17,420 nucleotides of DNA from an uncultured Eubacteriales bacterium (GCA_900551495.1 URWG01000023.1:1-17420), one strand, 5' to 3'; shown: positions 6,039 to 12,241, counted from the stretch's first letter. Numbers and translations: made by a program. Notes: generated from the sequence alone by a model not told the origin.

Positions 6039-6971
6039 TTATTCCGCGAACAGCGGCGTGGAGAGATAGCGGTCGCCGGTGTCCGGAAGGAGGGTGACGA
6101 TAGTTTTGCCCTTGTTCTCGGGACGCTTTGCCAGCTCAATGGCTGCCCAAACCGCCGCGCCGGAGGAAATACCGACCAGCACGCCCTCTTTTCTGCCGAC
6201 GCGTCTGCCGGCGGCGAAGGCATCCTCGTTTTCTACGGGAATCACCTCGTCATAGACCGCGGCGTCCAGCACGGCGGGAACGAAGCCCGCGCCGATCCCC
6301 TGAATCTTGTGCGGTCCGGCGGTGCCCTTACTCAGAACGGGAGAGGAGGCAGGCTCGACGGCGACGATCTTAACGGCGGGATTTTGGCTCTTGAGATACT
6401 CGCCGACACCCGTGACGGTGCCGCCCGTGCCCACGCCCGCAACGAAAATGTCCACCTTGCCGTCGGTATCGCGCCAAATCTCGGGACCGGTCGTTGCCTT
6501 GTGCGCGGCGGGGTTTGCGGGGTTGACGAACTGCCCGAGGATAAAGCCGTTCGGAATTTCCTTCGCCAGCTCTTCGGCTTTGGCGATTGCGCCCTTCATG
6601 CCCTTTGCCCCGTCGGTCAGCACCAGCTCCGCACCGTATGCCTTCATGAGCTGACGGCGCTCCACGCTCATCGTCTCGGGCATGACAATGATGATGCGAT
6701 AGCCGCGGGCGGCGGCAACGCTTGCCAAACCGATGCCGGTGTTGCCGGAGGTCGGCTCGATGATGACGGAATCGGGCTTCAGAAGTCCCTTTTGCTCCGC
6801 GTCGTCGATCATTGCCTTGGCGATACGGTCCTTTACGCTGCCCGCAGGGTTCAGATACTCCAGCTTGGCAAGGATTCTTGCCTCCAAATGCTCCTCGCGC
6901 TCAATATGGACCAGCTCCAGCAGCGGGGTGTTGCCGATCAGACGGTCAGTGGATGTGTAGATCTTGGACAT
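6039..6971 (-). CDS. cysK: Cysteine synthase (O-acetylserine sulfhydrylase)
   Basis: A 310-aa PLP enzyme that makes cysteine from O-acetylserine and sulfide in the cytoplasm. The PLP-binding lysine is K47 in NPAGSVKDR; the substrate loop TSGNTG is at 74-79; the phosphate-binding GTGGT is at 181-185; ISSGAA near 266-271 binds the PLP pyridine ring. Length and order of motifs are normal for CysK. The start ATG at 6971 has GAGGAGG upstream. It is transcribed from a consensus promoter (7044-7072), divergent from an Rrf2-family regulator gene. A dyad at 7010-7028, just downstream of the promoter, is a likely repressor site. In Bacillus and Staphylococcus CysK also acts as co-repressor by binding the Rrf2 protein CymR; the tail of the neighbouring regulator makes the same arrangement plausible here. 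Assignment is confident. Confidence 0.97.
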   Translation of the reverse strand: MSKIYTSTDRLIGNTPLLELVHIEREEHLEARILAKLEYLNPAGSVKDRIAKAMIDDAEQKGLLKPDSVIIEPTSGNTGIGLASVAAARGYRIIIVMPETMSVERRQLMKAYGAELVLTDGAKGMKGAIAKAEELAKEIPNGFILGQFVNPANPAAHKATTGPEIWRDTDGKVDIFVAGVGTGGTVTGVGEYLKSQNPAVKIVAVEPASSPVLSKGTAGPHKIQGIGAGFVPAVLDAAVYDEVIPVENEDAFAAGRRVGRKEGVLVGISSGAAVWAAIELAKRPENKGKTIVTLLPDTGDRYLSTPLFAE

Positions 6972-7009
6972 AATGGTTTCCTCCTCAACGGTAATTTTGT
7001 TGCGGTCAA

Positions 7010-7028
7010 GGTTAATACCAACTTAACC
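7010..7028. promoter_or_regulatory. Candidate operator of the cysK/Rrf2 divergon
   Basis: GGTTAA and TTAACC form a perfect dyad with a 7-base spacer, about 10 to 27 bases downstream of the predicted cysK transcription start. A related, less perfect dyad (GGTT...ATTAACC, 7092-7111) overlaps the -35 region of the regulator promoter. AATAGG occurs at 7029, 7071 and 7121, and its complement CCTATT at 7102. Confidence 0.5.
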
Positions 7029-7043
7029 AATAGGTTTGTTCGG

Positions 7044-7072
7044 ATTATAAACCGCCGGTGTCGGTTTGTCAA
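7044..7072 (-). promoter_or_regulatory. Promoter of cysK
   Basis: Consensus TTGACA (7067-7072), a 17-base spacer and consensus TATAAT (7044-7049) on the minus strand, about 75 bases upstream of the cysK start. A promoter this strong fits control by a repressor. Confidence 0.9.
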
Positions 7073-7093
7073 TAGGCAAAATGAAAAAATCGG

Positions 7094-7123
7094 TTGATTT
7101 TCCTATTAACCATGCTGTATAAT
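7094..7123 (+). promoter_or_regulatory. Promoter of the Rrf2-family regulator
   Basis: TTGATT (7094-7099), an 18-base spacer and TATAAT (7118-7123). The inverted pair CCTATT (7102-7107) and AATAGG (7121-7126) lies in the spacer and over the -10 box, which suggests autoregulation. Confidence 0.75.
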
Positions 7124-7146
7124 AGGTTGGTACAGGAGGGAAGAAT

Positions 7147-7578
7147 ATGCTGGTTTCAACGAAGGGACGCTATGCACTGCGCGTTATGATCGACCTTGCG
7201 GAGCATCGGTCGGAGGATTATATTCCCCTGAAGGTGATCGCGCAGCGTCAGGACATTTCGGAAAAGTATCTGGAGAGCATTATTAAGCTGCTGGTCAAGG
7301 CGAAGCTTCTCAACGGCGTGCGCGGGAAGGGCGGCGGCTATCGGCTGACGAAGGCACCGGAGCAGTATACGGTCGGGAGCATTTTGCGGCTGACCGAGGC
7401 TTCCATGGCGCCGGTTGTCTGCGTGGAGCCACACAGTGAGGTCTGCCCGCGTGCGTCGGAATGTCGGACGCTCTCCCTTTGGCGCGGCTTGGATAAGGTC
7501 ATCAACGATTATTTGGACAGCGTTACGCTGGCGGACCTGATGCACAGCGACGATGCCGGATACGATTATGTGATCTGA
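7147..7578 (+). CDS. Rrf2-family regulator, CymR/IscR-like
   Basis: A 143-aa Rrf2-family winged-helix repressor (start MLVSTKGRYALRVMIDLA is typical; recognition helix in EKYLESIIKLLVKAKLL; wing GKGGGYRLTK). Three cysteines, C92, C100 and C106, lie where IscR has its Fe-S ligands (spacing here C-x7-C-x5-C), so it may bind a cluster or sense thiols. The protein ends in YDYVI: a terminal isoleucine tail of this kind is what serine acetyltransferase inserts into the CysK active site, and CymR is known to form a complex with CysK. It is divergent from cysK, and dyads lie between the two promoters. The ribosome site AGGAGGG precedes the ATG. It probably represses cysK and itself when cysteine is plentiful; whether it is a CymR or an IscR in function is not settled by sequence. 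Confidence 0.9.
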   Translation: MLVSTKGRYALRVMIDLAEHRSEDYIPLKVIAQRQDISEKYLESIIKLLVKAKLLNGVRGKGGGYRLTKAPEQYTVGSILRLTEASMAPVVCVEPHSEVCPRASECRTLSLWRGLDKVINDYLDSVTLADLMHSDDAGYDYVI

Positions 7579-7604
7579 TGGATTTCCGATCGGAGCAATA
7601 TAAT

Positions 7605-7639
7605 AACTGCCTGCCTCGGCTGTGAGGCGGGCAGTTTTT
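7605..7639 (+). terminator. Terminator of the Rrf2 gene
   Basis: ACTGCCTGCCTC pairs with GAGGCGGGCAGT (one T-G pair) and is followed by five T residues, 27 bases after the stop codon. Confidence 0.85.
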
Positions 7640-7724
7640 GCGTCCGGCCGCAGGAATAATCGGTACACGGGACGTTGAAAATGCTGCCAACTATACCGCA
7701 CGGAGGACGTGAGTGCCTGCGTGC

Positions 7725-7811
7725 GGCGGGGTGTACCCGCAAGAGGTATGCCGCATCCGTAGCGCTCCTTCGTCCCTGACGGCTGCGCAAAGGGCACCCC
7801 GCCCTACGGAT
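7725..7811. repeat. Dyad-rich intergenic repeat
   Basis: The gap of about 210 bases (7640-7848) has no convincing gene. It holds interlocked inverted repeats: GGCGGGGTGTACCC (7725-7738) against GGGCACCCCGCC (7792-7803), and ATCCGTAG (7755-7762) against CTACGGAT (7804-7811). It resembles the G+C-rich palindromic intergenic repeats common in Oscillospiraceae genomes. Confidence 0.45.
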
Positions 7812-7848
7812 TCTGTCGGGCGTACCTGCACCACGAATAAGCGGCGGA

Positions 7849-8379
7849 CTATTTCGTTTTGCGGACGGGGAACTGTCCTGTGCCGTCGCCGACGGCGAGA
7901 CGGTACTGCTTGGCAAGGCACTGCCAGGTGTGTTTGTCAATGTCGCCGTTGACGGGAATGCCCGCCTGCTTTTGAAACCAGCGCACCGCCTGCACGGACT
8001 GCGGATTATGTACGCCCGTGACCTCCAGCGCGGGCATATTCAGATAGTACCTGCCCAAGCTCTTGAGCAGCGCCTGCACGAGTAAGATATGAACGTTGTC
8101 GGTTCCGGCGGTCAGGACCTGATGGGGCTGCAAAACGATCCGCAGCGGCTCCGCCTCCTCCAAATGCACCAACTCATAGAGATAGGCGGCGCGGATGGCG
8201 TCCCACGTTGCAAGATCGACCACGCCCGTGACGGGCAGACCGTGCTCCTGCTGGAACCGCCGCACCTCTGCCTCGGTCTCCTTGCCGTAGATGCCGTCCA
8301 AATTCAGTGCGTTATCGGAATAGATGACCCGCAGCATCTGCTGTAGATCCAAAATCGGTGTGCCGAGCGACTGTGCCAT
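7849..8379 (-). CDS. Protein with two peptidoglycan-binding domains
   Basis: A 176-aa protein made of two PG_binding_1 modules: one at about residues 8-63 (LDGIYGKETEAEVRRFQQEHGL) and one at about 93-155 (HNPQSVQAVRWFQKQAGI). It has no catalytic domain, signal peptide or membrane segment. The ATG at 8379 has AAGGAGG six bases upstream and starts eleven bases after the stop of the SleC core gene, so the two are co-transcribed. By position it is probably a spore cortex-binding partner or anchor for the lytic enzyme, deposited inside the spore; that role is inference. An alternative is a structural cortex protein with no link to germination. The first module is close in layout to the modules of the neighbouring gene, which suggests duplication. 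Confidence 0.85.
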   Translation of the reverse strand: MAQSLGTPILDLQQMLRVIYSDNALNLDGIYGKETEAEVRRFQQEHGLPVTGVVDLATWDAIRAAYLYELVHLEEAEPLRIVLQPHQVLTAGTDNVHILLVQALLKSLGRYYLNMPALEVTGVHNPQSVQAVRWFQKQAGIPVNGDIDKHTWQCLAKQYRLAVGDGTGQFPVRKTK

Positions 8380-8390
8380 GGAAAGCCTCC

Positions 8391-9521
8391 TTAAAAATCA
8401 GTGTCGCCGAGACGGAGCGGCGTGCCGGGATACTGCCCGTTCACACTGCTGAGATCGACGCCGATGCCGACAACGCGCTCATACAACGCATTCCATGTGG
8501 CAGGTCCGACGATCCCGTCCACCGGCAGCCCCGCAAAGCGTTGGAAGGCACGGACGGCGCTCTGCGTTGCCCCGCCGAAGATACCGTCCACTGCGACGGT
8601 CGGAATGCTGTTGACAAATTGCGAGACGACGTTGAGCATATACTGGAGCTGGCGGACGGACTGCCCGCTGCTGCCGGATTGCAGATTTGCGGGCGCCTGC
8701 CAACTGATGCCGACAAAGCGCTGCCCCTCGGATTCCAGCTCGGCAAGGCGCGTCACGCCGACATAGAGCCGCACCATCTGATACCACGAGGATTTCCCGA
8801 CGATCCCGTCCTCCGTCAGATTAAAGATGCGCTGGAAGGCGCGGACGGCGTTTTCCGTCTGCTGACCGAAGATACCGTCGGCAGTGATGCGGGGAATGGC
8901 GGGGTAATTCCGACCGATACGGTTGAGCATGACCTGCATCTGCACAACGTCCGGTCCGCGTGAGCCGCGGCGGAGCGGTGCGCCGGGATAGGAGGGAACG
9001 TAACCGCGCACGGGGGCATTGGTGACGATCTCAATGTTATTGCCGTAGTAGCGGCGGAGAATTTGGACGGAGTTCAGCCCCTGCTGCGCCAAATTCTGCG
9101 ACCCCCACTGGCTCAGTCCCTCGCAGGTCACGGTCGTCCCATTGCAGAACTTTGCGGCGAGCGGCTCGATGAAGCCCTGTCTGCGCAAATAATTGCTGAA
9201 AATGTTGTCCGCAATGCGCGAAATGCTGCCGAAGTAGTTGCGCCCGTTGATGAATTTCTGATCGATCGCGGTCGAGGAGGTGATGTCGAAATTGTACCCC
9301 TGACTGCGGTAGAATTCGGTATAGACGCGGTTAAGCGCAAAGGAAATAATGGCAAGGATGTTCGCTGTCAGCGCACTGTCGTCCCATGTGGGGTAGACCT
9401 CGCTGGAGGCGACGTTTTTCACATAGTCCACAAAGGGAACGGTGACGTTTGCGGCGGCTGCGGAGGGTGCGCCGAGATGTACCGTGATATTCTTGGGAAC
9501 GTAAGGCACGAAGGTGACCAT
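8391..9521 (-). CDS. sleC: SleC-like spore cortex-lytic enzyme, catalytic part
   Basis: A 376-aa protein matching the mature part of clostridial SleC, which cleaves cortex peptidoglycan at germination. The SpoIID/LytB-like domain spans about residues 30-165 (DYVKNVASSEVYPTW, probable catalytic Glu 41; SFALNRVYTEFYRSQGYNFD; SQWGSQNLA), with Cys 126 and 133. Two PG_binding_1 modules follow (about 186-250 and 284-347); as I recall SleC, it has one, so the second is an addition. The N-terminal domain of SleC is absent here and is encoded by the gene just upstream, in the same frame, with a single TAG between. The ATG at 9521 has its own TAGGAGG ribosome site, formed partly by that stop codon. The zymogen-type pro-sequence before the catalytic domain is short. 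Family assignment is confident; activity and processing by a Csp protease are inferred. Confidence 0.9.
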   Translation of the reverse strand: MVTFVPYVPKNITVHLGAPSAAAANVTVPFVDYVKNVASSEVYPTWDDSALTANILAIISFALNRVYTEFYRSQGYNFDITSSTAIDQKFINGRNYFGSISRIADNIFSNYLRRQGFIEPLAAKFCNGTTVTCEGLSQWGSQNLAQQGLNSVQILRRYYGNNIEIVTNAPVRGYVPSYPGAPLRRGSRGPDVVQMQVMLNRIGRNYPAIPRITADGIFGQQTENAVRAFQRIFNLTEDGIVGKSSWYQMVRLYVGVTRLAELESEGQRFVGISWQAPANLQSGSSGQSVRQLQYMLNVVSQFVNSIPTVAVDGIFGGATQSAVRAFQRFAGLPVDGIVGPATWNALYERVVGIGVDLSSVNGQYPGTPLRLGDTDF

Positions 9522-9530
9522 GGCGACCTC

Positions 9531-9917
9531 CTATAGCTGCTGGGCGGAGATGTCGAAGATCTCCGTCATATTGAAGGCGTCCGGACGGGCGCTGAGCGGG
9601 AGCATTTTAAGATTCTGCTGTGTTTCGATGCCGGAAAAAATCTGGACATTTTCCACCAAAATTCGTTCGTAGCCCGGGTATTCCGCCGTGACATCGACCA
9701 CGGTGAACGGACGCGAAAAGCCGGGGGCTTGGCTCTCACTGCGATTCGGCGTTTCAATCGTAATGGGACCTGCCTTGCCGCTCTGATCGGTCAGACGGGT
9801 CGCAAGCAAGTGCAAACCGCTGCTTGCGGGCTGCGTGACCGTGATCGCGGCGCCGTACAGGGGAAGCTGCGCATTGGACTGATAGACACGCAGCGTGAGA
9901 TAACCGCTTTCGGGCAT
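9531..9917 (-). CDS. SleC N-terminal domain encoded as a separate protein
   Basis: A 128-aa protein that reads like the first domain (presequence) of clostridial SleC: ESGYLTLRVYQSNAQLPLYG, then a beta-sandwich resembling carboxypeptidase-regulatory or prealbumin-like folds (VVDVTAEYPGYERILVENVQ), and a short ...MTEIFDISAQQL end. It has no signal peptide or catalytic residues. The ATG at 9917 has AAGGAGG seven bases upstream. It is followed in the same frame by the catalytic gene, separated by TAG GAG GTC GCC. It may act in trans to fold, inhibit or localise the SleC core, or the TAG may sometimes be read through. A CATATAGTA sequence at 9937-9945 resembles a sigma-K -10 box but lies very close to the ribosome site. 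The homology call is from memory of SleC and is fairly sure. Confidence 0.8.
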   Translation of the reverse strand: MPESGYLTLRVYQSNAQLPLYGAAITVTQPASSGLHLLATRLTDQSGKAGPITIETPNRSESQAPGFSRPFTVVDVTAEYPGYERILVENVQIFSGIETQQNLKMLPLSARPDAFNMTEIFDISAQQL

Positions 9918-9962
9918 AGAAGCACCTCCTTCCCCATACTATATGCGGGCGGGGGAGAAACT

Positions 9963-9996
9963 GTGCCGCCCGACGGAAGCGCTCCGCAGGCGGCAC
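9963..9996. terminator. Strong hairpin upstream of the sleC genes
   Basis: GTGCCGCC and GGCGGCAC enclose an inner CGGA/TCCG stem, beginning eight bases after the stop of the gene at 10004. On the minus strand only a short AGTTTCT follows, so it may be a weak terminator or an mRNA end-stabilising element. Confidence 0.45.
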
Positions 9997-10003
9997 GGCT
10001 GAT

Positions 10004-10435
10004 TCACAGATACTGCTTCATCTGATCGATATTCGCCTGCTCGGTTTGCAGGAGGCGGTTGGACAGGGAGGACACCTTCGGATCGAGGATGCCCATCGTG
10101 CGGATGTTGTGCATACTCTTGATCATGCCGCGTGTGTTGCCCTGCAGCATCAGCTCGGCGATCTTCGAGGTCGGGTCGGCGCTGGAGCGGACCCTCATCT
10201 TGGAGGTCATCGCCGAGCCGAGCCTTGCCATCGGATTGACGCTTTTCGGCGTCACTCCGTGCCCGTGCAGCAGCCGCGCCGCTTCGCCGGAAAGCTCCTC
10301 GTATTCGGCAAGCTGCTGCCGCAGCGCCGCACGGAACTGACGGTCGCCTGTCTCGTTCAAAACGGTCTTGATGCCATAGCTCCCCATCTGCGTCGCCTGA
10401 TGAATCGCGTTAAGCATCGGAATGTCATTCGTCAT
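10004..10435 (-). CDS. Small helical protein, function unknown
   Basis: A 143-aa soluble, mostly helical protein (PMLNAIHQATQMGSYGIKTV; RQFRAALRQQLAEYEELSGE; a C-terminal helix with NRLLQTEQANIDQMKQYL). The layout suggests a four-helix, ferritin-like or DUF2383-type bundle, but no metal-binding E...H pattern is clear, so the assignment is weak. The ATG at 10435 has GAGGTG upstream. It lies ahead of the sleC genes on the same strand, 86 bases upstream with a hairpin between, and divergent from a phosphoribosyltransferase gene. A role in the spore is possible from position only. Confidence 0.8.
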   Translation of the reverse strand: MTNDIPMLNAIHQATQMGSYGIKTVLNETGDRQFRAALRQQLAEYEELSGEAARLLHGHGVTPKSVNPMARLGSAMTSKMRVRSSADPTSKIAELMLQGNTRGMIKSMHNIRTMGILDPKVSSLSNRLLQTEQANIDQMKQYL

Positions 10436-10489
10436 GCTATCACCTCGAAAATATCTTGCCGCGCGGGGATTTTTTTATGCAAAAGGGGC

Positions 10490-10517
10490 TTGAGAATATT
10501 TTGCAATCGGCTATAAT
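10490..10517 (+). promoter_or_regulatory. Promoter of the phosphoribosyltransferase gene
   Basis: TTGAGA (10490-10495), a 16-base spacer and TATAAT (10512-10517), 43 bases upstream of the start codon. Confidence 0.7.
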
Positions 10518-10560
10518 AGGGACGTGCGAGAGCCAAACAAAATACAAAGGAGACTATGCT

Positions 10561-11115
10561 ATGGTTTACTCGATGACGATTGCCGGCGTCAAGCGCGATC
10601 TTCCGATCTGCCGCGTTTCGGACGAGCTGTATATCGGCGCGTTTGTCATTTTCGGCGATGTGGAGCTGACGGTGAAAACAGCGGCTGCGCTGCTGAAAAA
10701 GGCGCCCGAATATGACTACCTCATCACGGCGGAGGCGAAGGGAATTCCGCTGGTGCATGAGATGGCGCGGCAGAGCGGGCAGAACCGCTACTTCATTGCA
10801 CGCAAGGCGCCGAAGCTCTACATGACGGGCGTTTTTGACGTGACGGTGAATTCCATTACGACCGCGAAGGAGCAGCACCTGTATTTGGACAAGGCGGACG
10901 CCGAGCTGATGCGCGGCAAGCGGATCCTTGTGGTGGACGACGTGATCTCCACGGGTGAGTCGCTGACGGCGGTGGAAAAGCTGGTCGAAGCCGCGGGCGG
11001 CATCATTGCCGGACGTATGGCGATCCTTGCCGAGGGCGACGCACAGGAGCGCGACGATATTATCTATCTTGAAAAGCTGCCGCTGTTCCATCCCGACGGA
11101 ACGGTAATTGAGTAA
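10561..11115 (+). CDS. PRPP-dependent phosphoribosyltransferase, adenine PRTase-like
   Basis: A 184-aa type I phosphoribosyltransferase. The PRPP-binding loop ILVVDDVISTGES is at residues 122-134, and ITAEAKGIPLVHEMA (about 55-69) fits the PPi loop of adenine/xanthine-type enzymes. It would move a phosphoribosyl group from PRPP to a purine or related base; the substrate is not clear from the motifs. The ATG at 10561 is chosen because AAAGGAG lies about nine bases upstream; an in-frame ATG 35 codons earlier lies ahead of the TATAAT box and cannot be on the transcript. It is a single gene with its own promoter, divergent from the helical protein gene. No purine genes are nearby. Length fits the family. 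Confidence 0.85.
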   Translation: MVYSMTIAGVKRDLPICRVSDELYIGAFVIFGDVELTVKTAAALLKKAPEYDYLITAEAKGIPLVHEMARQSGQNRYFIARKAPKLYMTGVFDVTVNSITTAKEQHLYLDKADAELMRGKRILVVDDVISTGESLTAVEKLVEAAGGIIAGRMAILAEGDAQERDDIIYLEKLPLFHPDGTVIE

Positions 11116-11153
11116 TATATAATAGAATTGCCTCGAAAATAGAGCAGCACCAA

Positions 11154-11391
11154 CTACCTCCCTCTGACGAGGGAGGTGGCAAAACCGAAGGGTTTGACGG
11201 AGGGAGAGAAAATCCAAAATTGTTGCGATTTCCCCAAAATTGTACAAAATATTCCGCTTTTATCTCTCCCTCAGTCAGCTTTGCTGACAGGTCTCGCTGC
11301 GGCTCGGTCACCTCGCGGCTCTGACATGCCACCGGCATGTCATTCACTTCCGCTCGGTCGCTTCGCTACCCTCGTCAGAGGGAGCTGGTAG
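11154..11391. repeat. MITE-like inverted-repeat element
   Basis: CTCCCTCTGACGAGGG (11158-11173) and its exact complement (11369-11384) form 16-bp inverted ends of an element of about 240 bases, with weaker pairing beyond (CTACC/GGTAG). Inside are GGGAGAGA/TCTCTCCC and smaller dyads, and no ORF of note. I recall similar CTCCCTC-TGACGAGGG repeats scattered through genomes of gut clostridia, so this is probably a non-autonomous mobile or palindromic repeat. Confidence 0.6.
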
Positions 11392-11436
11392 AGGAGCCTA
11401 TCGTTCAAGGGCGTTTTGAGAAAACCGGACTTTTTC

Positions 11437-11684
11437 GACAAAGCTGACGGGTGCCATGCGGCACCCGTTCAGACTGTAGATAAACCACCCAACGAAAGGT
11501 TTCGGAGGGAGGAAAAGTGTGAAAGGGAACCGTCAGGGTTCCCTTTCACGTTCAATAACCCCGCCGCAGCGGGCAAAATTGCAAAATAATCTTACTTGTT
11601 TCTATTTTGCAATTTTGAAGGTCAGCTTGTCAAAAAGTCTTTCAAGACTATTTGACAAGCTGACGGGTGCCGCACGGCACCCGT
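11437..11684. repeat. Cluster of perfect hairpins with a duplicated stem-loop
   Basis: This part of the gene-free stretch 11116-11692 holds five separate stems. These are ACGGGTGCC (11447-11468), GTGAAAGGGAACC (11519-11549, 13 bp), CAAAATTGCAAAATA (11574-11617, 15 bp), GTCAGCTTGTCAAA (11621-11664, 14 bp) and ACGGGTGCC again (11663-11684). The GACAAGCTGACGGGTGCC segment occurs twice as direct repeats (11437 and 11654), with a third, inverted piece at 11621. Confidence 0.7.
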
Positions 11685-11697
11685 CCTTTTATTTATT
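11663..11697 (+). terminator. Terminator-type hairpin facing plus
   Basis: A perfect 9-bp stem ACGGGTGCC/GGCACCCGT with a 4-base loop, followed on the plus strand by CCTTTTATTTATTT. It overlaps the stop codon of the converging Asn/Gln-rich gene. Confidence 0.6.
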
Positions 11698-11800
11698 TGC
11701 GGTTGTTCTGCTGCTGGTTTTGGTTCTGATTCTGATTCTGATTGTTCTGCTGATTCTGCTGACGGTTCTGATTGTTCTGATTCTGATTGCGGTTTTCCAT
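11693..11800 (-). CDS. 35-aa Asn/Gln-rich protein, candidate spore protein
   Basis: A tiny gene with an ATG at 11800, GGAGG six bases upstream, and a TAA at 11693. The product is 35 residues; 29 are Asn or Gln (15 N, 14 Q), with a few Arg, one Glu and one Lys (MENRNQNQ... to ...QQQNNRK). Codons alternate AAT/AAC and CAG, giving a repetitive DNA sequence. Upstream, GTATA, 17 bases, CATACTA (11851-11879) is an excellent match to a forespore sigma-G promoter, and spoVAE ends just before it. The composition recalls the Gln/Asn-rich gamma-type small acid-soluble spore proteins, but it is much shorter and has no repeat of that family. It may be a spore storage or structural peptide. Existence is supported by the ribosome site and promoter; function is inference. 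Confidence 0.75.
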   Translation of the reverse strand: MENRNQNQNNQNRQQNQQNNQNQNQNQNQQQNNRK

Positions 11801-11850
11801 GATAAACCTCCATGTTGATCGAATTGATTTTCGCGGTTTTTCCGCGACGG

Positions 11851-11879
11851 TAGTATGCCCCGTCGGGAGCGGTCTATAC
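11851..11879 (-). promoter_or_regulatory. Near-consensus sigma-G (forespore) promoter
   Basis: On the minus strand GTATA (11875-11879), a 17-base spacer and CATACTA (11851-11857) match the forespore consensus GYATR / CATnnTA. It lies between the spoVAE stop and the Asn/Gln-rich gene; a TCGCGG/CCGCGA hairpin (11831-11847) falls at the predicted 5' end of the mRNA. Confidence 0.65.
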
Positions 11880-11883
11880 ATCG

Positions 11884-12237
11884 CTACTTATCCTTCGGCT
11901 TGCAGAGCAGCCCCGCAAACCAGCCGAACACGACCGCCGCAGCGATTCCGCCCGCCGTAGCGGTCAGACCGCCGGTAAAAATGCCGAGAAAGCCCTTCTC
12001 ATCCACTGCCTCCCGAACGCCCTTCGCCAGCGAATAGCCGAAGCCGGTCAGCGGAACGCTCGCGCCCGCGCCCGCAAAGTCCACAAGATACCGATACAGC
12101 CCGACGCCGCCCAATACCACGCCCGCGACGACATAGGATACGAGGATCCGCGCGGGGGTCAGCTTTGTTTTGCAGATCAGGAGCTGTCCAATCACGCAAA
12201 ACAGCCCGCCGACAACAAATGCTTTCAAATATTCCAT
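11884..12237 (-). CDS. spoVAE: Stage V sporulation protein AE
   Basis: A 117-aa membrane protein of the SpoVA channel, which moves calcium-dipicolinate into the forespore and out at germination. It has about four hydrophobic segments (EYLKAFVVGGLFCVIGQLLI; ARILVSYVVAGVVLGGVGLY; the GFLGIFTGGLTATAGG segment; AAAVVFGWFAGLLC) with the family's typical TPARILVSYVV and GFGYSLAKGV motifs. The ATG at 12237 is chosen because it gives the normal family length; GGGG lies upstream and the spoVAD stop is four bases before it, so the genes are translationally coupled. A longer in-frame extension into spoVAD is low in family character. The downstream neighbour is the Asn/Gln-rich peptide gene. Confidence 0.93.
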   Translation of the reverse strand: MEYLKAFVVGGLFCVIGQLLICKTKLTPARILVSYVVAGVVLGGVGLYRYLVDFAGAGASVPLTGFGYSLAKGVREAVDEKGFLGIFTGGLTATAGGIAAAVVFGWFAGLLCKPKDK

Positions 12238-12241
12238 ATGC

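Noticed and set aside
7566..7940. Overlapping minus-strand ORFs downstream of the Rrf2 gene
   Set aside because: They cross a strong terminator and palindromic repeats, have Arg/Ser/Pro-rich composition typical of chance frames, and no ribosome site.
9937..9965. CATATAGTA with CACA 16 bases upstream, like a sigma-K promoter for the sleC genes
   Set aside because: The -10 box matches, but the predicted start would fall inside the ribosome site of the 128-aa gene; kept only as a weak possibility.
10453..10480. GCATA-17 bases-CAAGATA, like a sigma-G promoter for the gene at 10004-10435
   Set aside because: One mismatch in the -10 box and a predicted start that would cut into the ribosome site.
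10432..11247. 271-aa minus-strand ORF
   Set aside because: It is antisense to the phosphoribosyltransferase, whose PRPP motif, promoter and ribosome site are clear.
11519..11818. 99-aa plus-strand ORF with GGAGG upstream and a long Leu/Ile/Val segment, like a small membrane toxin
   Set aside because: The GTG start lies in a perfect hairpin, the frame crosses a terminator, and the hydrophobic run is only the reverse reading of the AAT/CAG repeats of the Asn/Gln gene.
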